DNA of 64,000 nt from Suillus spraguei (GCA_016800925.1 JABCPU010000125.1:105192-169191); one strand, 5' to 3'; shown: positions 21,010 to 32,490, counted from the stretch's first letter. A program made the numbers and translations. Notes: a model not told the origin generated them from the sequence alone.

Positions 21010-21829
21010 CCGAAAAATACAGATGTGCCATGCGCACTTACCACAGATGAAATCAAAGAATATGCTGCTACGTACGCTGCTGCCACCAAAGCTGCCATTG
21101 GAGCTGGTTTCGATGGCATTGAAATTCATGGCACGAATGGCTACTTGATTGACCAGTTCATGCAAGACATCACCAACCAGCATACAGATGGATACAGGGG
21201 AAGCATCGAAAATTGTGCACAATTTGCACTCAAAGTAGCAGATGCCGTTGTGGAGGCCGTTGGTGCTGAGAGGATGAGTTTCCAAATCAGCCCGTGGGGC
21301 ACATTCAATGGTACGTCTCTCATTAAATACTACCAATCATTATTTAGCTGATTTGTAGTGCAGGTATGGGAATGGCAGATCCCAAACCCCAGTTCTCCTA
21401 TCTGGTTGAGCAACTGCACAAACACAAACTTGCATACATCCACGTCACAGAGCCGATGCCTCACGAAATCACTGCTAAAATAAACAGTGATTTCATTCGT
21501 GATATTTGGTGGGGGGTTGAAGGTAGCACCTTCATCAGCACAAACAGGCATACCTGGAATAGTGCAATTGAGACAGCAGACAAGAAAGGTGGCCTCATTG
21601 GATTTGGGAGATTATTTATGCCAAACGTGAGTCATTTGTTTCCAGACTTAGCAGTGACTGACGTGCCCCTCTTACCTAGCCTGATCTTCCATTCCGCCTG
21701 CTAAAGGACCTTGCACTCGAATGGGGTGACCAGGCAATGTGGTACATGGCTGGTAATTCTACACCGGCAGGTTAATCAGATTGGCCCTTTGCACCGGAGA
21801 ATAGTCAGCAGCTGAAAAGCGAATTCTGA

Positions 21830-23920
21830 CGTAGCTTTGTGAGTGATATACATTAGAATAGATGTCGACCTCATACTTCTGATAACTTACTGTATACACC
21901 TGATATAATTGTCTTTACTTCAGTCTATCTTATGGCATGATCGAAGCAGTCTGTTGTGCTTCTCGTCGACCATCAAGAGGTATGCCAGTTGTTGGTGTAA
22001 GCTATGCATGACTTAGCCACCAGTACTAAACTTTGGTGCAGGCAAGATTGCCAGGTCTTTGTCAGAGGTGCCGAACCCCACTCCGAATCTGTGAAATTCC
22101 GACTCATTTATTGACTTGAAGATGCACAATTATGGGCTGAGAATAATGTTGTAGGTACAAGGTAACAGTGCAACAGCGTTGTGCAGGATTGTGGTAATCG
22201 GCAGCTGAGCACAACTGCACAGCATGGCACATCCGAAGCACATGCTGATGGTCCAGCTCCCTACACATTGAGAGTTACTGTGCAGTGTCACACACCCCAT
22301 TTGGGTTTTGCTAATGTTAGTGCATAAATATGACAGGAACCTGTGTTTAAGCATACGAGGGCAACAGACACAGTGAGTTATATTCACTGCGCTTCGACCC
22401 ACCTGTGTCAGAGTTTCTTGTCTGACTCCCTACGCCTCAGGCTCTGCTGAAGAGAGCGCACATGCTCGTTTCAATCACATCACACTTTGACCCTGTGTTA
22501 GACGGATGACCACTACTAGGTAGTATGTAATACAGGATTTTATACAGAACTCCTCGTATTATGCAACTTGAAACCTGCAGTAAGTACACTCCAAAGATGG
22601 TGTAAATGGGACAACTGTGGTCGTAGCTGCCATGCTGAGCGGTGAGCTGCAATACCTTAGTGATATTGACTCAACTGAAACATGAACATGATCCAAGTCA
22701 TCATGATTTCTTGGTTGCATGGCATGTATCCAGTGGGATCTAGAATTATGTTTATCTTTCTGGTTATTATCTTCTGGTAAATATTGCTTGTGGAGCAATG
22801 ATACTAGTAGGACTCAAATCTCATGAAGGGGGTAAGCTTTACTTATTGACCTGACAAACACAGCTCGAGGAGCTGATACTCTCTGGCATATATGTGTGCG
22901 GTTATAGTTATGGGGGAGATCTTTCCATCTTCTGGCTTCAATGATATAGATACTCAACACTTTTTGGGAGGTCCTTGCATTGTGTCTTTCAGTCTGGATT
23001 GCTGTGAAACACTTCCGTGACCTGCAATGACTCAGCCCATCGACAGGATCAACCATCGGTGACCGTTTCACAGTGCTGATAAAGTTTCACGTGCTTTATT
23101 TTGCAAGGTGAGCTTGTAATGTGGATGTGGTCATCTTTTTCTGCTCAAGTTCCGCACGTGTTGGCTTTGTTTATGTCTCTTCCCTCCAGGTTGTTAATGT
23201 CTCTCCAGAGGTTTGGGTGCGCTGACCCGTCACTGACATCTGCTTGTAACTACTATTGATCATTTCTATAGAATTCAAATCCTATTGGAGCTGAGATACT
23301 CTGGTGCCCTTGAGATTTCATCTTGCGTGCAGATGTTTGTGTTGGGACCGCGCCTCATCCTTAGCGTTCGAGAATACCATGCAAAACTTGCGGACCAACT
23401 CTGACACAGAAACTAGCATGAAATCGCTTGTCTTTCAGGAGCCTATACATGTATCAACTAGCAGTACTGGGTAGTGAAATATTTGCCGAGTGTTCTGTAG
23501 GAAGGACAAGGATCCGCCATAGTATTCATTTAAGTTATGGTTATGGTGTTTCAAAGTATATTTAAGGTTCATGTAGACAAATTCATTTCTTGTAGAGTCG
23601 TTATTACTGGAACTCAATGAACAGCGAGGTCATTAATAACTGCAGATAGAGTGCGACAATGGGGCACAAGACGAATACAAAGATGATATGGTACTCACGT
23701 TGAAGTCAGATATATTGGCCTACCGGGTATGATGATGGAATAGCTGCCCGAGAGTTAGTACTGGAAATATCACGATCATGATAATATCAGCAGTTTTGAA
23801 ACACTTACCCCAATCATATACCATAATGACACCAGTGGAAACTGCAAAATCACAAGTCTTGATGCTAGACCTCGAGATATACTAAATCCTGATGCGACAA
23901 ACTCATACAATATTCCCATG
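21830..23920. other. no gene seen
   Basis: About 2 kb with no recognisable family in any frame. Open frames are short and of odd composition. The part just after the old yellow enzyme stop (21830-21910) is repeated after the relic copy at 24144-24220, so the duplication extends into the 3' flank. Confidence 0.45.
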
Positions 23921-24143
23921 CCCAGAAGTACCAGGGTACATACTATGCTCAGAGAGGGTCTACCCCTGGCACTCTCCTTATCTCAGAAGCCACATTCATA
24001 TCTCAAAACACTAGTAGTATGGTAATCTCCCCGGATATACACCAACGCGCATGTGGTACATGGCCGGAAATTCTACACCGGCAGGTTATTCGGAGTGGCC
24101 TTTCACACCGGGGAATAGTCAGCAACTGAGAGGAAAATTCTGA
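23921..24143 (+). pseudogene. old yellow enzyme relic, second copy with internal deletion
   Basis: The first half matches 18957-19100 of the first copy (CCAGAAGTACCAG, CCCCTGGCACTCTCCTTATC). The second half matches its last exon (TACATGGC.GG.AATTCTACA, giving WYMAGNSTPAGYSEWPF to a stop at 24141-24143). All sequence between is missing. The join falls in ATGTGG, which is present at both break points in copy one. This copy lacks the stop seen at 21773. The 5' half is out of frame. Confidence 0.8.
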
Positions 24144-25458
24144 CATGACTTTGTAAGTGATATACCTTGTAATAGATGTCGACTTTAGGCTTCTGATACC
24201 TTACTGTATGATACACCTGCCAAGCTCCGTTCACCTTTGGACGTTTTCTAGCCTGAATCACAATAATGGCAGGCCATAAGTGAAACTGCTTTCGATTCCC
24301 GGTCCAGATTGAACACGCTGGACTGAAAGGCAGAGAGTGCATGAATTTACACAGCTTTATACGCTGTTTGCAACGGCGCACTGCTTCTGACGACGAGAAT
24401 TATGTGCTTTAATGCACGCAGTCTCGACGATAGTGTTTACCATAAAAGTCTTCGCTCTTCCTGCATCAGCGGGTTGGATCGTACTACGAAGTGCTCCGTA
24501 GCACTCTGTAGTGAATTACGTTTCCCTGAAGTGGTCGGCACTCGACAAAGAACATGCGGTTTTGTCGGGACTGAATACGATCACAAATAGCATTAAATAT
24601 ATCATGTCGTCTGGAGGACGAGCGTTTCGGCTGGTAAAAATGAAGATGGGTCACGGTGAGCGGAACGTTTCTCTTCTGAATCGACCGTGACGGAGAGTGG
24701 CATTCCGGATACCCACGACGCCGTGAAAAGAACAGCCATGGTGAGCGTGAGCGAGGAGCACGTGACGCACACAGGGGTGGACACGAATTGCTTCCGCGGG
24801 ATCTTATGGTAGATAGATATCATGATCATGCTTAACATTTACTTTCAGTCAATCTCACGGTATGACATGACCCTAGTGACAGTTTGTCGTGTTTATCATC
24901 AAGAGGCACCGGAGCACAAGCACGTCAGTTGTCAGATTATATACGGAGTTAGTACTTTCCCGACAGTCGTGCAACCCTACAAGTCACCACGTCCCTTTAC
25001 CATACACCGATCATTCAAAGGGTTATCTTACATTTTATGTTCTTGTGTGGGCCTGAAGAACCCTGTTTACGAAGCCTAATTAAGGGGATTGCATCTTGAC
25101 AAGATGCTTTCCAATCATAGCCTGAGTGCTCCGGAGTGTCAACTGACTCTGGAGAATAATCACATTCAAGAATACCCGCCGCTTCCTAGTCCCCGTCACC
25201 AAAAATATCAATCAATATTAATCAATACTCGGCATGATAACTTTATGTTGATATCAAGCAACTAGAACTTGGCGCATAGAAACGATTCACGGGAACGACA
25301 AAATGGTATCATTTCGATACAGAAAAACATCAATCATAACAAACTACAGCCTGTAACAAATTTCCCATTTCCGGGATCGCCTAAAGTACACGGGCATACA
25401 ATCACTAATAATACCTAGAGTCTGTCACAGTTCCAATGGTAGACGTTAAAACCCTCGT
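24144..25458. other. no confident gene; dispersed repeat at 24461-24512
   Basis: 24461-24512 (GCATCAGCGGGTTGGAT and GTGCTCCGTAGCACTCTGTAG) recurs inverted at 62449-62507. A minus-strand open frame at 24602-24838 starts with hydrophobic residues but resembles no known family, so it is not called. The remainder serves as the 3' flank of the ferric reductase gene. Confidence 0.4.
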
Positions 25459-27837
25459 TCAAGCATACCCAAACGACTCGACGTGCAGAGTCACACTCGG
25501 CCCACCGTTGGCTACACTGAGAGGGCTGGACACCGGGAACCGAAGAGCACTGCGAACAGATCGAGCTATGCTCTGTGAACCACAGACTGAGAACAGAGTA
25601 AGCATCACTATTTGCAATGTATGGAGGCAAAAACTGACCGCTGACAAACATCCTGCCCGTCGCCGCTTTCGCTTCCTCTCTGAGGATAGCTTGAAGGTCG
25701 GGCCTTTCATGTGTAAGCTTGACCGACTCTATAGCGAAAAGAGAGTTATTGCTTATTTCCGCGGCTTTCTGCAACTCTACCGCCTCAGAGTGGGAATCGT
25801 CGCGCACAGGTTTGGCGTCATCATCCAGACCATACGATTGTGGTAGAGTATTGATAGCTGTTGGCGCGCTGGTAACGTGGATGTGGATCGAGATGGATAA
25901 AGAGGGAGGTGCAAGCCGGAGTGCTCGGATAAGAACATTGTCGATCCAGTAATTATGATCTGAGAAGTATAAACAAGTTAACTTTGACATGAGCCTCGCA
26001 TTAGCAACTCTTACCTATGCTCCGAATTGACCAGATGAAAACAATACGACGGCACTTGCTTTCACCGTTGCGGACACGCCTGAAAAAATGTAGGTTAAAT
26101 ATGCAAAGTCGGCAATTCAGTCGACGTACTCTATTATATCCAATAATACCGGTAGCGTATACGAGACTCCGGATCCTCCTGAAAGCGGGACATATATGAG
26201 TAATGTTGACATGTAGAAAGTTCGGCGACTAACCAGCAATGAGCACGGATGTGTCGTATGAACCCAGGTTAGGAGAAGGCCCATACGGTCCATCGACAAA
26301 GACTTTGATTTTATCACCTTTCAAGGCAGCATCTTTCAAGCGTGCAGTGAATCCCTTCCTCACGTTTATGAAAAATACGAGCTCTTTCCAGGACGGAGCA
26401 ACCCCTTTTGCGAGGTCAATCTCAGCACATTTCTCGCTCGTCGGTTCCTGTTCCTCAGGCACATCAAAAAGGGTCGAATTAAGGCTCGCGATAGTGAAAG
26501 GGTGGGCCTCGAATGGCAAGCGTGAGACGGACGGCATGATAAGATAGGCAGTTTGTCCAGGTGCCCAGTGGAAATGAGACGGGCGGTGGAGGCGCAACCG
26601 AACAAAATCGCCCGATAGGAATTCGGCAGTTGCATCCATCATAGACCCCGACCTCAATCCGAAGTATGAGTGGTTAAACACCACTAGACGAATGACACGA
26701 ATGAGGCGGTCCAGTCCCCAGATTACGAAACAGGGGTAAATCCAGAAGGCGACCCTAGTGATCATTAGTCTGGAACATATGGATTATGCATTGACATAAC
26801 TCACGAGAAGTTTTGCGTGTGGACGTACGCGCCGATGAGGAAAATGCTATAAAAAACTTTGTGAGTACCACCGCGACAAGAACAATAGAACTGGAATGAG
26901 CTCACAAAACCATGGCAAAATGAACGTAAAAGAAAAGCTCATACGCTTGCGCTCGGACGGGGCGCAGGGAGACGATACATAGAATGGCAAATGCGACCGT
27001 AGCAATTAAGCCCCATATGAGCCACTGCTCCGCAAAGTATGGTTGGAATCTGTGTCGCGTTAGCACATTGCATCCTTCATGAATACTGCACGTACGGTGA
27101 ATTCCGGACGACTTCACTGCCCGCATGAACACAGAGCAAGATAAAAACGACCCTAGCGATCATGCGATGGACGTAGTTGAGCTTGAAGAAAAATCATGTT
27201 ACAACAAAGCAACGACGAATATTGTGAAGAGATTTACCTTGTCATAGCTGATACCGGTGATTACTGCAGGCAGTTAGTAAAGCAAGTCGGGATGCGAGTA
27301 TGCAGGACGTACAGGATACTATATTGTTTTTAGTTCCAAGGGCAGTGATCAGTGGGAACTGGCTCGCCGCCAGCATGCCGGAGCGGTTGCACCAGTATGA
27401 GATGTACAATGTGCGGCCCTCGAGGTCGGTTGCTATAAACCTTCTCAGAATATGGGAGTGACATCGTAACAGAACTTACTATTAATAAATGCCCACACAA
27501 AAAGAAAAATGATGTATGCCATAGTCACGAAAACCTCAGCCATGTTGAGGGTGTATGACTTGCCAAAATCGAGTGTACAGCGGAAAGAAATGACACGGTA
27601 TGCATTGACAAGTCCCAATGGAATGCGACGCCAAGAAAAAGCGTGACGACGGTGCACAGAAGCATGCTCTGGGTCGGAGGGGTTGGAGGTTGGACGCTTC
27701 CTGGCGAATTTGGAGTGAAGGAAAGAAATCCAGTGAAAGGTAGCAATAATAAAAATGAAAAGCCCAATGCAATACCACGCCTGCAACGGGTAGAGATGGT
27801 TTCGGGTGGCTCGCAGAGACTTGTCGGTGACGGCCAT
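25459..27837 (-). CDS. ferric-chelate reductase, FRE family
   Basis: Plasma-membrane flavocytochrome b that moves electrons from NADPH through FAD and haem to extracellular Fe(III) or Cu(II). Parts in order: an N-terminal membrane segment (WYCIGLFIFIIATFHWI); the ferric_reduct domain with ISYWCNRSGMLAASQFPLI, TGISYDK, LNYVHRMIARVVFILLCVHAG and YELFFYVHFAMV, which supply the haem histidines; the FAD-binding segment HPFTIAS after FHWAPGQTAYL; and the NAD-binding segment with DGPYG and LIAGGSGVSYTLP. The C-terminus VCGSQSIARSVRSAL ... LHVESFGYA ends at 25459. About eight short introns are needed, for example one splitting GRMFVS and VCGSQ. No disabling break was found. Iron-GATA motifs lie upstream. 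Confidence 0.88.
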
Positions 27838-27958
27838 GACTAAGGAAGCTCAGGTCAAGGAGTTGTTAGACCACCCTCGAAGCATGGCTCCCTTTATAGT
27901 TGAACTCCATATAGGTGGCATATGCACAGAAGTGCCTGAAAAAAAAGGTATTTGAAAC

Positions 27959-27967
27959 TTATCAGAT
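27959..27967 (-). promoter_or_regulatory. iron-GATA site ATCTGATAA
   Basis: Reverse complement of TTATCAGAT, 122 bp upstream of the ferric reductase start codon. It is an exact match to ATCWGATAA, the consensus described for fungal iron-responsive GATA repressors (SreA/Urbs1/Fep1 group). Function is inferred. Confidence 0.55.
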
Positions 27968-28607
27968 ATAGAGTCAGCCGTTCGGACGAAAATATTATAT
28001 CATGAGCACTTTGAAGGTTAGAAACCGCTTGCTTGGTTTGTACGCAAGTTTTCCGCTTTGGCTTTACTAACATAATTGAGACTCCGCGACACCCTTATTT
28101 GGCGAACCTCTAACCTAATAAGGTACCAGTCGTTTCTCCTCGAAGAGACTCGGCGTGATCTGCTCGTTGGTTGTCAAGCTACTGCTTACCCTCATGATGC
28201 GCCATCCTGTCGTAAGTAAAATAAGTAACCCTCGTTTGTTTGATGTCCGTAACCTTCAAAGACATCCCAGTACTGATTCCTATTCGCACGCAACTCAGCG
28301 CTCTTGGAAGAATTTTAAATTACTTGATGTCCAGGAGAAAAAGAACAAGTATTTGTCGATATCCGAAGCGGCGGTGGCTCTCATCGGTTCTCGTCGGATT
28401 AGGCATATTCGGAGTTCTACTTCAACGTACGTCCACCTCATACCAGATCTCTGGGTGGGTTGTGTCCACACCCATGACATGCCGGTGCCTCGCTGGGGTT
28501 GACTTGTGAGTCGATTAGAACCTTTTCTGACTTGCTCCATCGTCCCTCAGTAACAGGTACCTATATTTTTCACAACAGCAGTCAGGGTCCCCTGTCCAAG
28601 CTGGATT

Positions 28608-28640
28608 GATAACGATTATCTGATAACAGTTATCTGATAA
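28608..28640 (+). promoter_or_regulatory. cluster of GATA sites
   Basis: Three TGATAAC words and two further TTATCT words are packed into 33 bp. Two of them are exact ATCTGATAA (28618-28626 and 28632-28640). The cluster lies ~780 bp upstream of the ferric reductase start. Its palindromic spacing could also be a chance short tandem repeat of 14 bp. Confidence 0.5.
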
Positions 28641-28729
28641 CGGTCATGACAGCCGCGATCAATGACAAGAAGTTCCGGTCCAATGCCTTGTAACTAACAA
28701 ACATATTTGCCTGTAAAATTAACACTTTC

Positions 28730-28870
28730 GGCACCGGCGTTTGCCCAATTGTTTCTCCGAAATAGGGGAGATTTGACATTTGTAGAGCTCGGCTTTGTTC
28801 CTTGGCCAGCCGACATGTTCCGTGCAAATATAATTTACCCACAGTGCATTCATCGACGCACTAACGGAGC
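28730..28870. repeat. dispersed intergenic repeat R, copy 1
   Basis: Contains GTTTCTCCGAAATAGG, then TTCCTTGGCCAGCCGACATGT and AATTTACCCACAGTGC-like words. Related copies lie at 39915-40100, 40240-40330 (partial) and 46430-46590. It marks a duplicated block rather than a gene. Confidence 0.65.
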
Positions 28871-29073
28871 CATCATCAAGGTGTGATCTGATAAACTTTC
28901 CACTCATGATATTTCTGACAGCTGCAACCAAGAAGTTCTGGTCTAATGCATTGATTAGATTACTTTTGTCTATGATAGACCTGGTAAACTGAGTCCGAAA
29001 ATTAATTTGGGTCAAGTTTTTCAGAATCACGTGTGTCAATACCAAGTCTTACTCATCTGCGATCGGCGTTTGA

Positions 29074-29596
29074 GTGCGCTCTGCTGGGCTTCGTCCGTCC
29101 ACCACCTCTATTATCTTCTGTTACTGCTATCACTCTTTATGTTATGATTCCAGCTTGCATTCAGGTTCCTCGATGTCGACTTCAATTGTTCCTCGGACTC
29201 TGGTTTGTCATCGCGGTTTCCTTTCACATTTCTGCAGCCCCCCACAACTCTCGTCACATGAATGCATCAAGTCTGCTGTCAGAATTATCCGTGATGGCTG
29301 CATATCAATCATGGACTTCATGCTCACGTTCCTGGACCCTTCGGAACTCCATTTTCCGTACAATCGCGACTGGATTTACAACCTTTCTAGGTAGGAGAAG
29401 GAAATTTACGAGGCAGGACCAAAAGGGGAAACTCAAAAAGATGTTCGACCGCTTATTTGCAGACTTGCGGGGTCTAGCTCGGATACTGGACTGGTTCCGT
29501 CCCCATGCAATTGCTTATGTGTCGGATACTGTCAGTAATGAGATGGATATAGTGAAGGAGGCTCTCCACGGAACACTCGACTCCGTAACTCCATAG
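29074..29596 (+). pseudogene. conserved ORF X, copy 1
   Basis: Unknown family. The first part ends with IMDFMLTFLDPSELHFPYNRD and WIYNLSR at a good donor (GTAGGAGAAG, ~29391). The second part, from ~29430, reads GKLKKMFDRLFADLRGLARIL, FRPHAIAYVSDTVSNEMD and KEALHGTLDSVTP up to 29596. The same two blocks recur at 40860-41165 with mostly conservative changes, and the tail alone recurs near 32045-32150, so a real coding history is likely. It is head-on to a RecQ-like fragment, which starts where this ORF ends. Upstream exons were not identified. Confidence 0.45.
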
Positions 29597-29619
29597 TTTC
29601 TATCGACACGGGACCCCAA

Positions 29620-29945
29620 TTCAACCATGGGAATCAGGATACACAATGTCTTTCCACTGCTTGTTCCTGCACTGTCTCGACCATTCAATGTCCCCAGAAC
29701 AGCCTTGAGCTGTAATTGACGTGGTACTATGGCCATTGATGTCAGAACATAGACAATCAAGCATGCTCGAAGCGCATCCATTTTGTCGTTATTATTGAGG
29801 GTCTGAATGCAATTGATATGGAATTCTTTGATTATGTAAATCACGCGCAGAACGATCCAGTACATCAAGAGAAGCATCGTGAATGACTTGGATGATGGAG
29901 GATTGGTCCATTGAATTTGCGGGTATAGTTCGCGTCGCATCAATG
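29620..29945 (-). pseudogene. RecQ-like helicase, N-terminal fragment 1
   Basis: Begins with IIQVIHDASLDVLDRSARDL, then after a frame change or intron reads DALRACLIVYVLTSMAIVPRQ, LQLKAVLGTLNGRD and the Walker A region AGTSSGKTLCILIPM. That is the Q-motif and motif I of a RecQ-like helicase. The sequence stops just after motif I and opposite-strand ORF X begins, so the helicase is truncated. It is duplicated at 32160 and 41181. Confidence 0.6.
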
Positions 29946-30234
29946 GCAAGAAAATTATATTGTTTATTTTGTATTCTATGCAAGCCTATCACGAAAGTTA
30001 TACCAGTCCATCTATCGATGACTTACCTTAGACGGGCTGGTTACCACTCTACTATAACCAACGGACATATTTGCCTGCACAATATCATATCGTATGTAGG
30101 CTCGACTGCTCGTCGGGAAATTACATAAACTCGACTTTTGTCGCTATCTCGGATCAGGATAAGCCAGTAAATATCAATGTACCTGACTGGATATCACTAA
30201 AAAAGTATGAAGTGTATAGGACTATAATCAAGAA

Positions 30235-30400
30235 CTATAAGCGCGGCACCAAGCTAGTCCACGACACCGCCTTGTGTGCGTCGGGAGGAAGATTGTATAA
30301 AGTGGTGAACATGAGTACCAAGAGGACAGCACGAACTATGATGTACAGCAGCAAAGCCAGCAGCTTACATACAGTGCCAACAAGACCAAAGCTCTTTTAG
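30235..30400 (-). pseudogene. membrane-protein family 1, copy A (3' end only)
   Basis: Only the last exon is left: LLYIIVRAVLLVLMFTTLYNL, then PPDAHKAVSWTSLVPRL and a stop at 30235. It matches the C-termini of copies B, C and D almost residue for residue. Sequence upstream of this exon is replaced by the tRNA-like tandem array, so the 5' part was lost or displaced. Confidence 0.8.
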
Positions 30401-31420
30401 CCAGTGTAGTTTCCAGAACAGAATACAAATTTGTTTCTCTTAAACTACGCAGGTTCGAAACCTGCTGAACTACGGATTTTTTCTATTGGAATACACTTTG
30501 GCATTTGTTCGGGGATGGTAAGTTCTTTAGAAGTGCATCGTAACTGGTCTTAGCCAGGTGGTTGGCACAACAGAATCAAAGTCTGTTTCTCTTCCACTGT
30601 GCAGGTTTGAAACCTGCGGACGACGACTTTTTTTTCTATCGGAATACACCTTGACATTCACTCGTGGATGGTTTCTTTAGAAGTTAATCGTAACTGGTCT
30701 TAGCCAGATGGTTGCTACAAACGGAATCAAAATCTGTTTCTCTTGGACTGTGCAGGATCGAAACCTGCTGACGTCGAGCTCTTTTCTATCGAAACACACC
30801 TTGATATTCACTCATCGATAGTTTCTTTAGAAGTTCATCGCAACCGGTCTATCCTGGTGGTTGCCACGACAGAATCCAAATCTATTTCTCTTGCATCGTG
30901 CAGGTTCGAAACCTGCCGAGTTTTTTCTATCGGAACACGCCTTGGCAATTCACTCGTGGATGGTTTCTTTGGAAGTTCACCACAGCTGATCTAGCCTGGT
31001 CGTTGCCGCAACAGAATCGAAACCTGCGGACGACGAGCTTTTTCTATCGGAACACACCTCGAAATTTACTCATCGATAGTTTCTTTAGAACTTTACCGCA
31101 ACTAGTCCAGCCTGGTGGTTGCTACAACAGAACCAAAATCTATTTCTCTTGGACTGTAGGTTTGAAACCTGCCGACAACGAGGTTTTTTATCGGAACACG
31201 CCTCGACATTCACTCACGGATGCTTTCTTTGGAAGTTCATCATAACTCGTCTAGCCTGGTTGTTGCTACAACAGACTTACAATATGTGGACTGTGTAGGT
31301 TCGAAACCTGCTGATATCAACTTTTTTTCAATCAGAACACACCTTGTCACTGATGGATAGTTTCCGTAGAGGTTCACATTAACTGGTCTTAGCCCCTGTG
31401 CAAATTGTTGTCGCAACATT
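30400..31420 (+). repeat. tandem array of ~150-bp tRNA-like units, 7 copies
   Basis: Units are anchored by GGTTCGAAACC-type boxes at about 30452, 30603, 30754, 30902, 31013, 31159 and 31298. The fifth unit has an internal deletion. Unit 2 reads as a tRNA: TAGCCAGGTGG (A box, D arm GCC/GGC) at 30551, an anticodon arm ACAGA-ATCAAAG-TCTGT at 30570-30586 with U33 and anticodon CAA (Leu), a long variable region, T arm GCAGG-TTTGAAA-CCTGC at 30601-30617, and a T8 run at ~30628. The acceptor stem does not pair well. Other units keep the boxes and the T-run but vary in the anticodon loop. The spacer (TATCGGAACACACC ... TTTCTTTAGAAGTT) is shared. This suggests a tRNA-Leu-derived pol III element, SINE-like, amplified in tandem. 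Confidence 0.7.
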
Positions 31421-31468
31421 AATATTTACTCCATGGCGAGTCGTACCTTCTGACACGCGTCCGAAACA

Positions 31469-32059
31469 CTAATTATATTGGGTGTTATAACTCGTGAGGC
31501 TGCCGCAGGTTTTATGTAGTTCCTCTTCGGGCTTAGTCGATTGCATATTGGATGAATTGGTGTCTGTAGACATGTCTGCGATATCAAGCACTGATCCGTG
31601 GACCACTGCACAGAGTATCTGCAGTGATTTTAGAATGCACTCGCGATCAAGAAGAACTTTGCAGGCAGAGAGACCTATTGGTATTTTGAATATTCTCTGC
31701 TGTCGGGGTACATATGAAGGTGCGTCTAAATCATTGCGATCACTGTTTACTGTGAACATTTATCTGAGCCAAACCTTCTAGATCTGGAAGCCATCGTTGC
31801 GTTCATGGTTTGTGCTTCGCAGTCACGAATTAGTGCCATGTTTTTCATCGTCTGCTTTCAAAAGATATATTTCTTGCAGCCGAAACTCCAGCCCTGCACA
31901 CGCATTAAATAACTGAAGGTCAATGAATTTCCAATTTCTCGAAAAATCACTAGTCACACAAGGTACTTGGACGCCAATAGAAGGTTCTGAGAAGTAAAAG
32001 TCTTGGAAGTAGAGCACGGTGGTCTGGCTTTCCATAGGACTGATTCCGTCCCCATGCAA
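31469..32059 (-). other. possible coding fragment, unknown
   Basis: Two open stretches in different frames, 32059-31823 (VLYFQDFYFSEPSIGVQVPC, then DLQLFNACAGLEFRLQEIYLL) and 31759-31469 (RQQRIFKIPIGLSACKVLLD, RECILKSLQILCAVVHGS). Composition is protein-like, but no family is recognised and no second copy was found in the window. Confidence 0.25.
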
Positions 32060-32159
32060 TTGCTTATGTATCGGATACTGTCAGTAATGAGATAGATACA
32101 GCGAAGGAGGCTCTCCACGGAACACTCGACCCCGTAACTCCAGAGAGTTTCTGTCGACA

Positions 32160-32490
32160 TGGGACCTCAATTTAAACATGGGAATCAGGATACACAATGT
32201 CTTTCCACTGCTTGTTCCTGCACTGTTTCGACCATTCAACGTCGCCTTGAGCTGGAATTGACGTGGTGCTATGGCCGTTGACGTCAGAACATAGACAATC
32301 AAGCATGCTCGAAGCGCATCCATTTTGTCGTTATTCTTGAGGGTCTGAATGCAATTGATATGGATTCGTTCTTTGATTATGTAAATCACGCGCAGAACGA
32401 TCCAGTACATCAAGAGAAGCATTGTGAATGACTTGGATGATGGAGGATTAGTCCATTGAATTTGCAGGTATAGTTCGCGTCGCATCAATG
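32160..32490 (-). pseudogene. RecQ-like helicase, N-terminal fragment 2
   Basis: Near copy of the fragment at 29620-29945: LRACLIVYVLTSTAIAPRQFQ and TLNGRNSAGTSSGKTLCILIP. The VLATLNG stretch has lost residues. It is followed at once by the tail of ORF X on the other strand (32045-32150). It lies directly downstream of membrane-protein copy B, the same arrangement as at copy D. Confidence 0.6.

Larger units (their letters stand above)
18069..21829 (+). pseudogene. old yellow enzyme (NADH:flavin oxidoreductase) split by nested insertions
   Basis: FMN-dependent ene-reductase of the OYE family, TIM-barrel type. MSSLPSSLFSPIHIGNIKL starts at 18069 and runs to HRIVHA, where a solo LTR (18147-18916) interrupts. 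It resumes with PLTRLRASADHVPG, YYAQRGSTPGTLLISEAT and IPGIYTDAHVEAWKK, then intron 19111-19172, VTEAVHKKGSFIFLQL and KENNSPYISASPI. An insertion at 19309-21009 interrupts again, and the rest follows: ALTTDEIKEYAA, FDGIEIHGTNGYLIDQFMQD (the conserved H-N pair), introns 21311-21363 and 21627-21679, and MWYMAGNSTPAG. Removing each insertion with one copy of its target duplication restores the frame. Extra damage: TGA at 19242-19244 (after CAV) and TAA at 21773-21775 near the end. Nonfunctional as it stands. Confidence 0.9.

Noticed and set aside
24602..24838. Small possible secreted protein on the minus strand
   Set aside because: Hydrophobic start but no cysteine pattern, no family and no supporting context.
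28155..28540. Overlapping plus and minus frames between ferric reductase and the duplicated block
   Set aside because: No motif; low protein-like character; overlaps the probable regulatory region.
30743..31245. Open frames over the tandem array
   Set aside because: They arise from the ~150-bp period and are interrupted by the deleted fifth unit; the DNA-level tRNA-like structure explains the region better.
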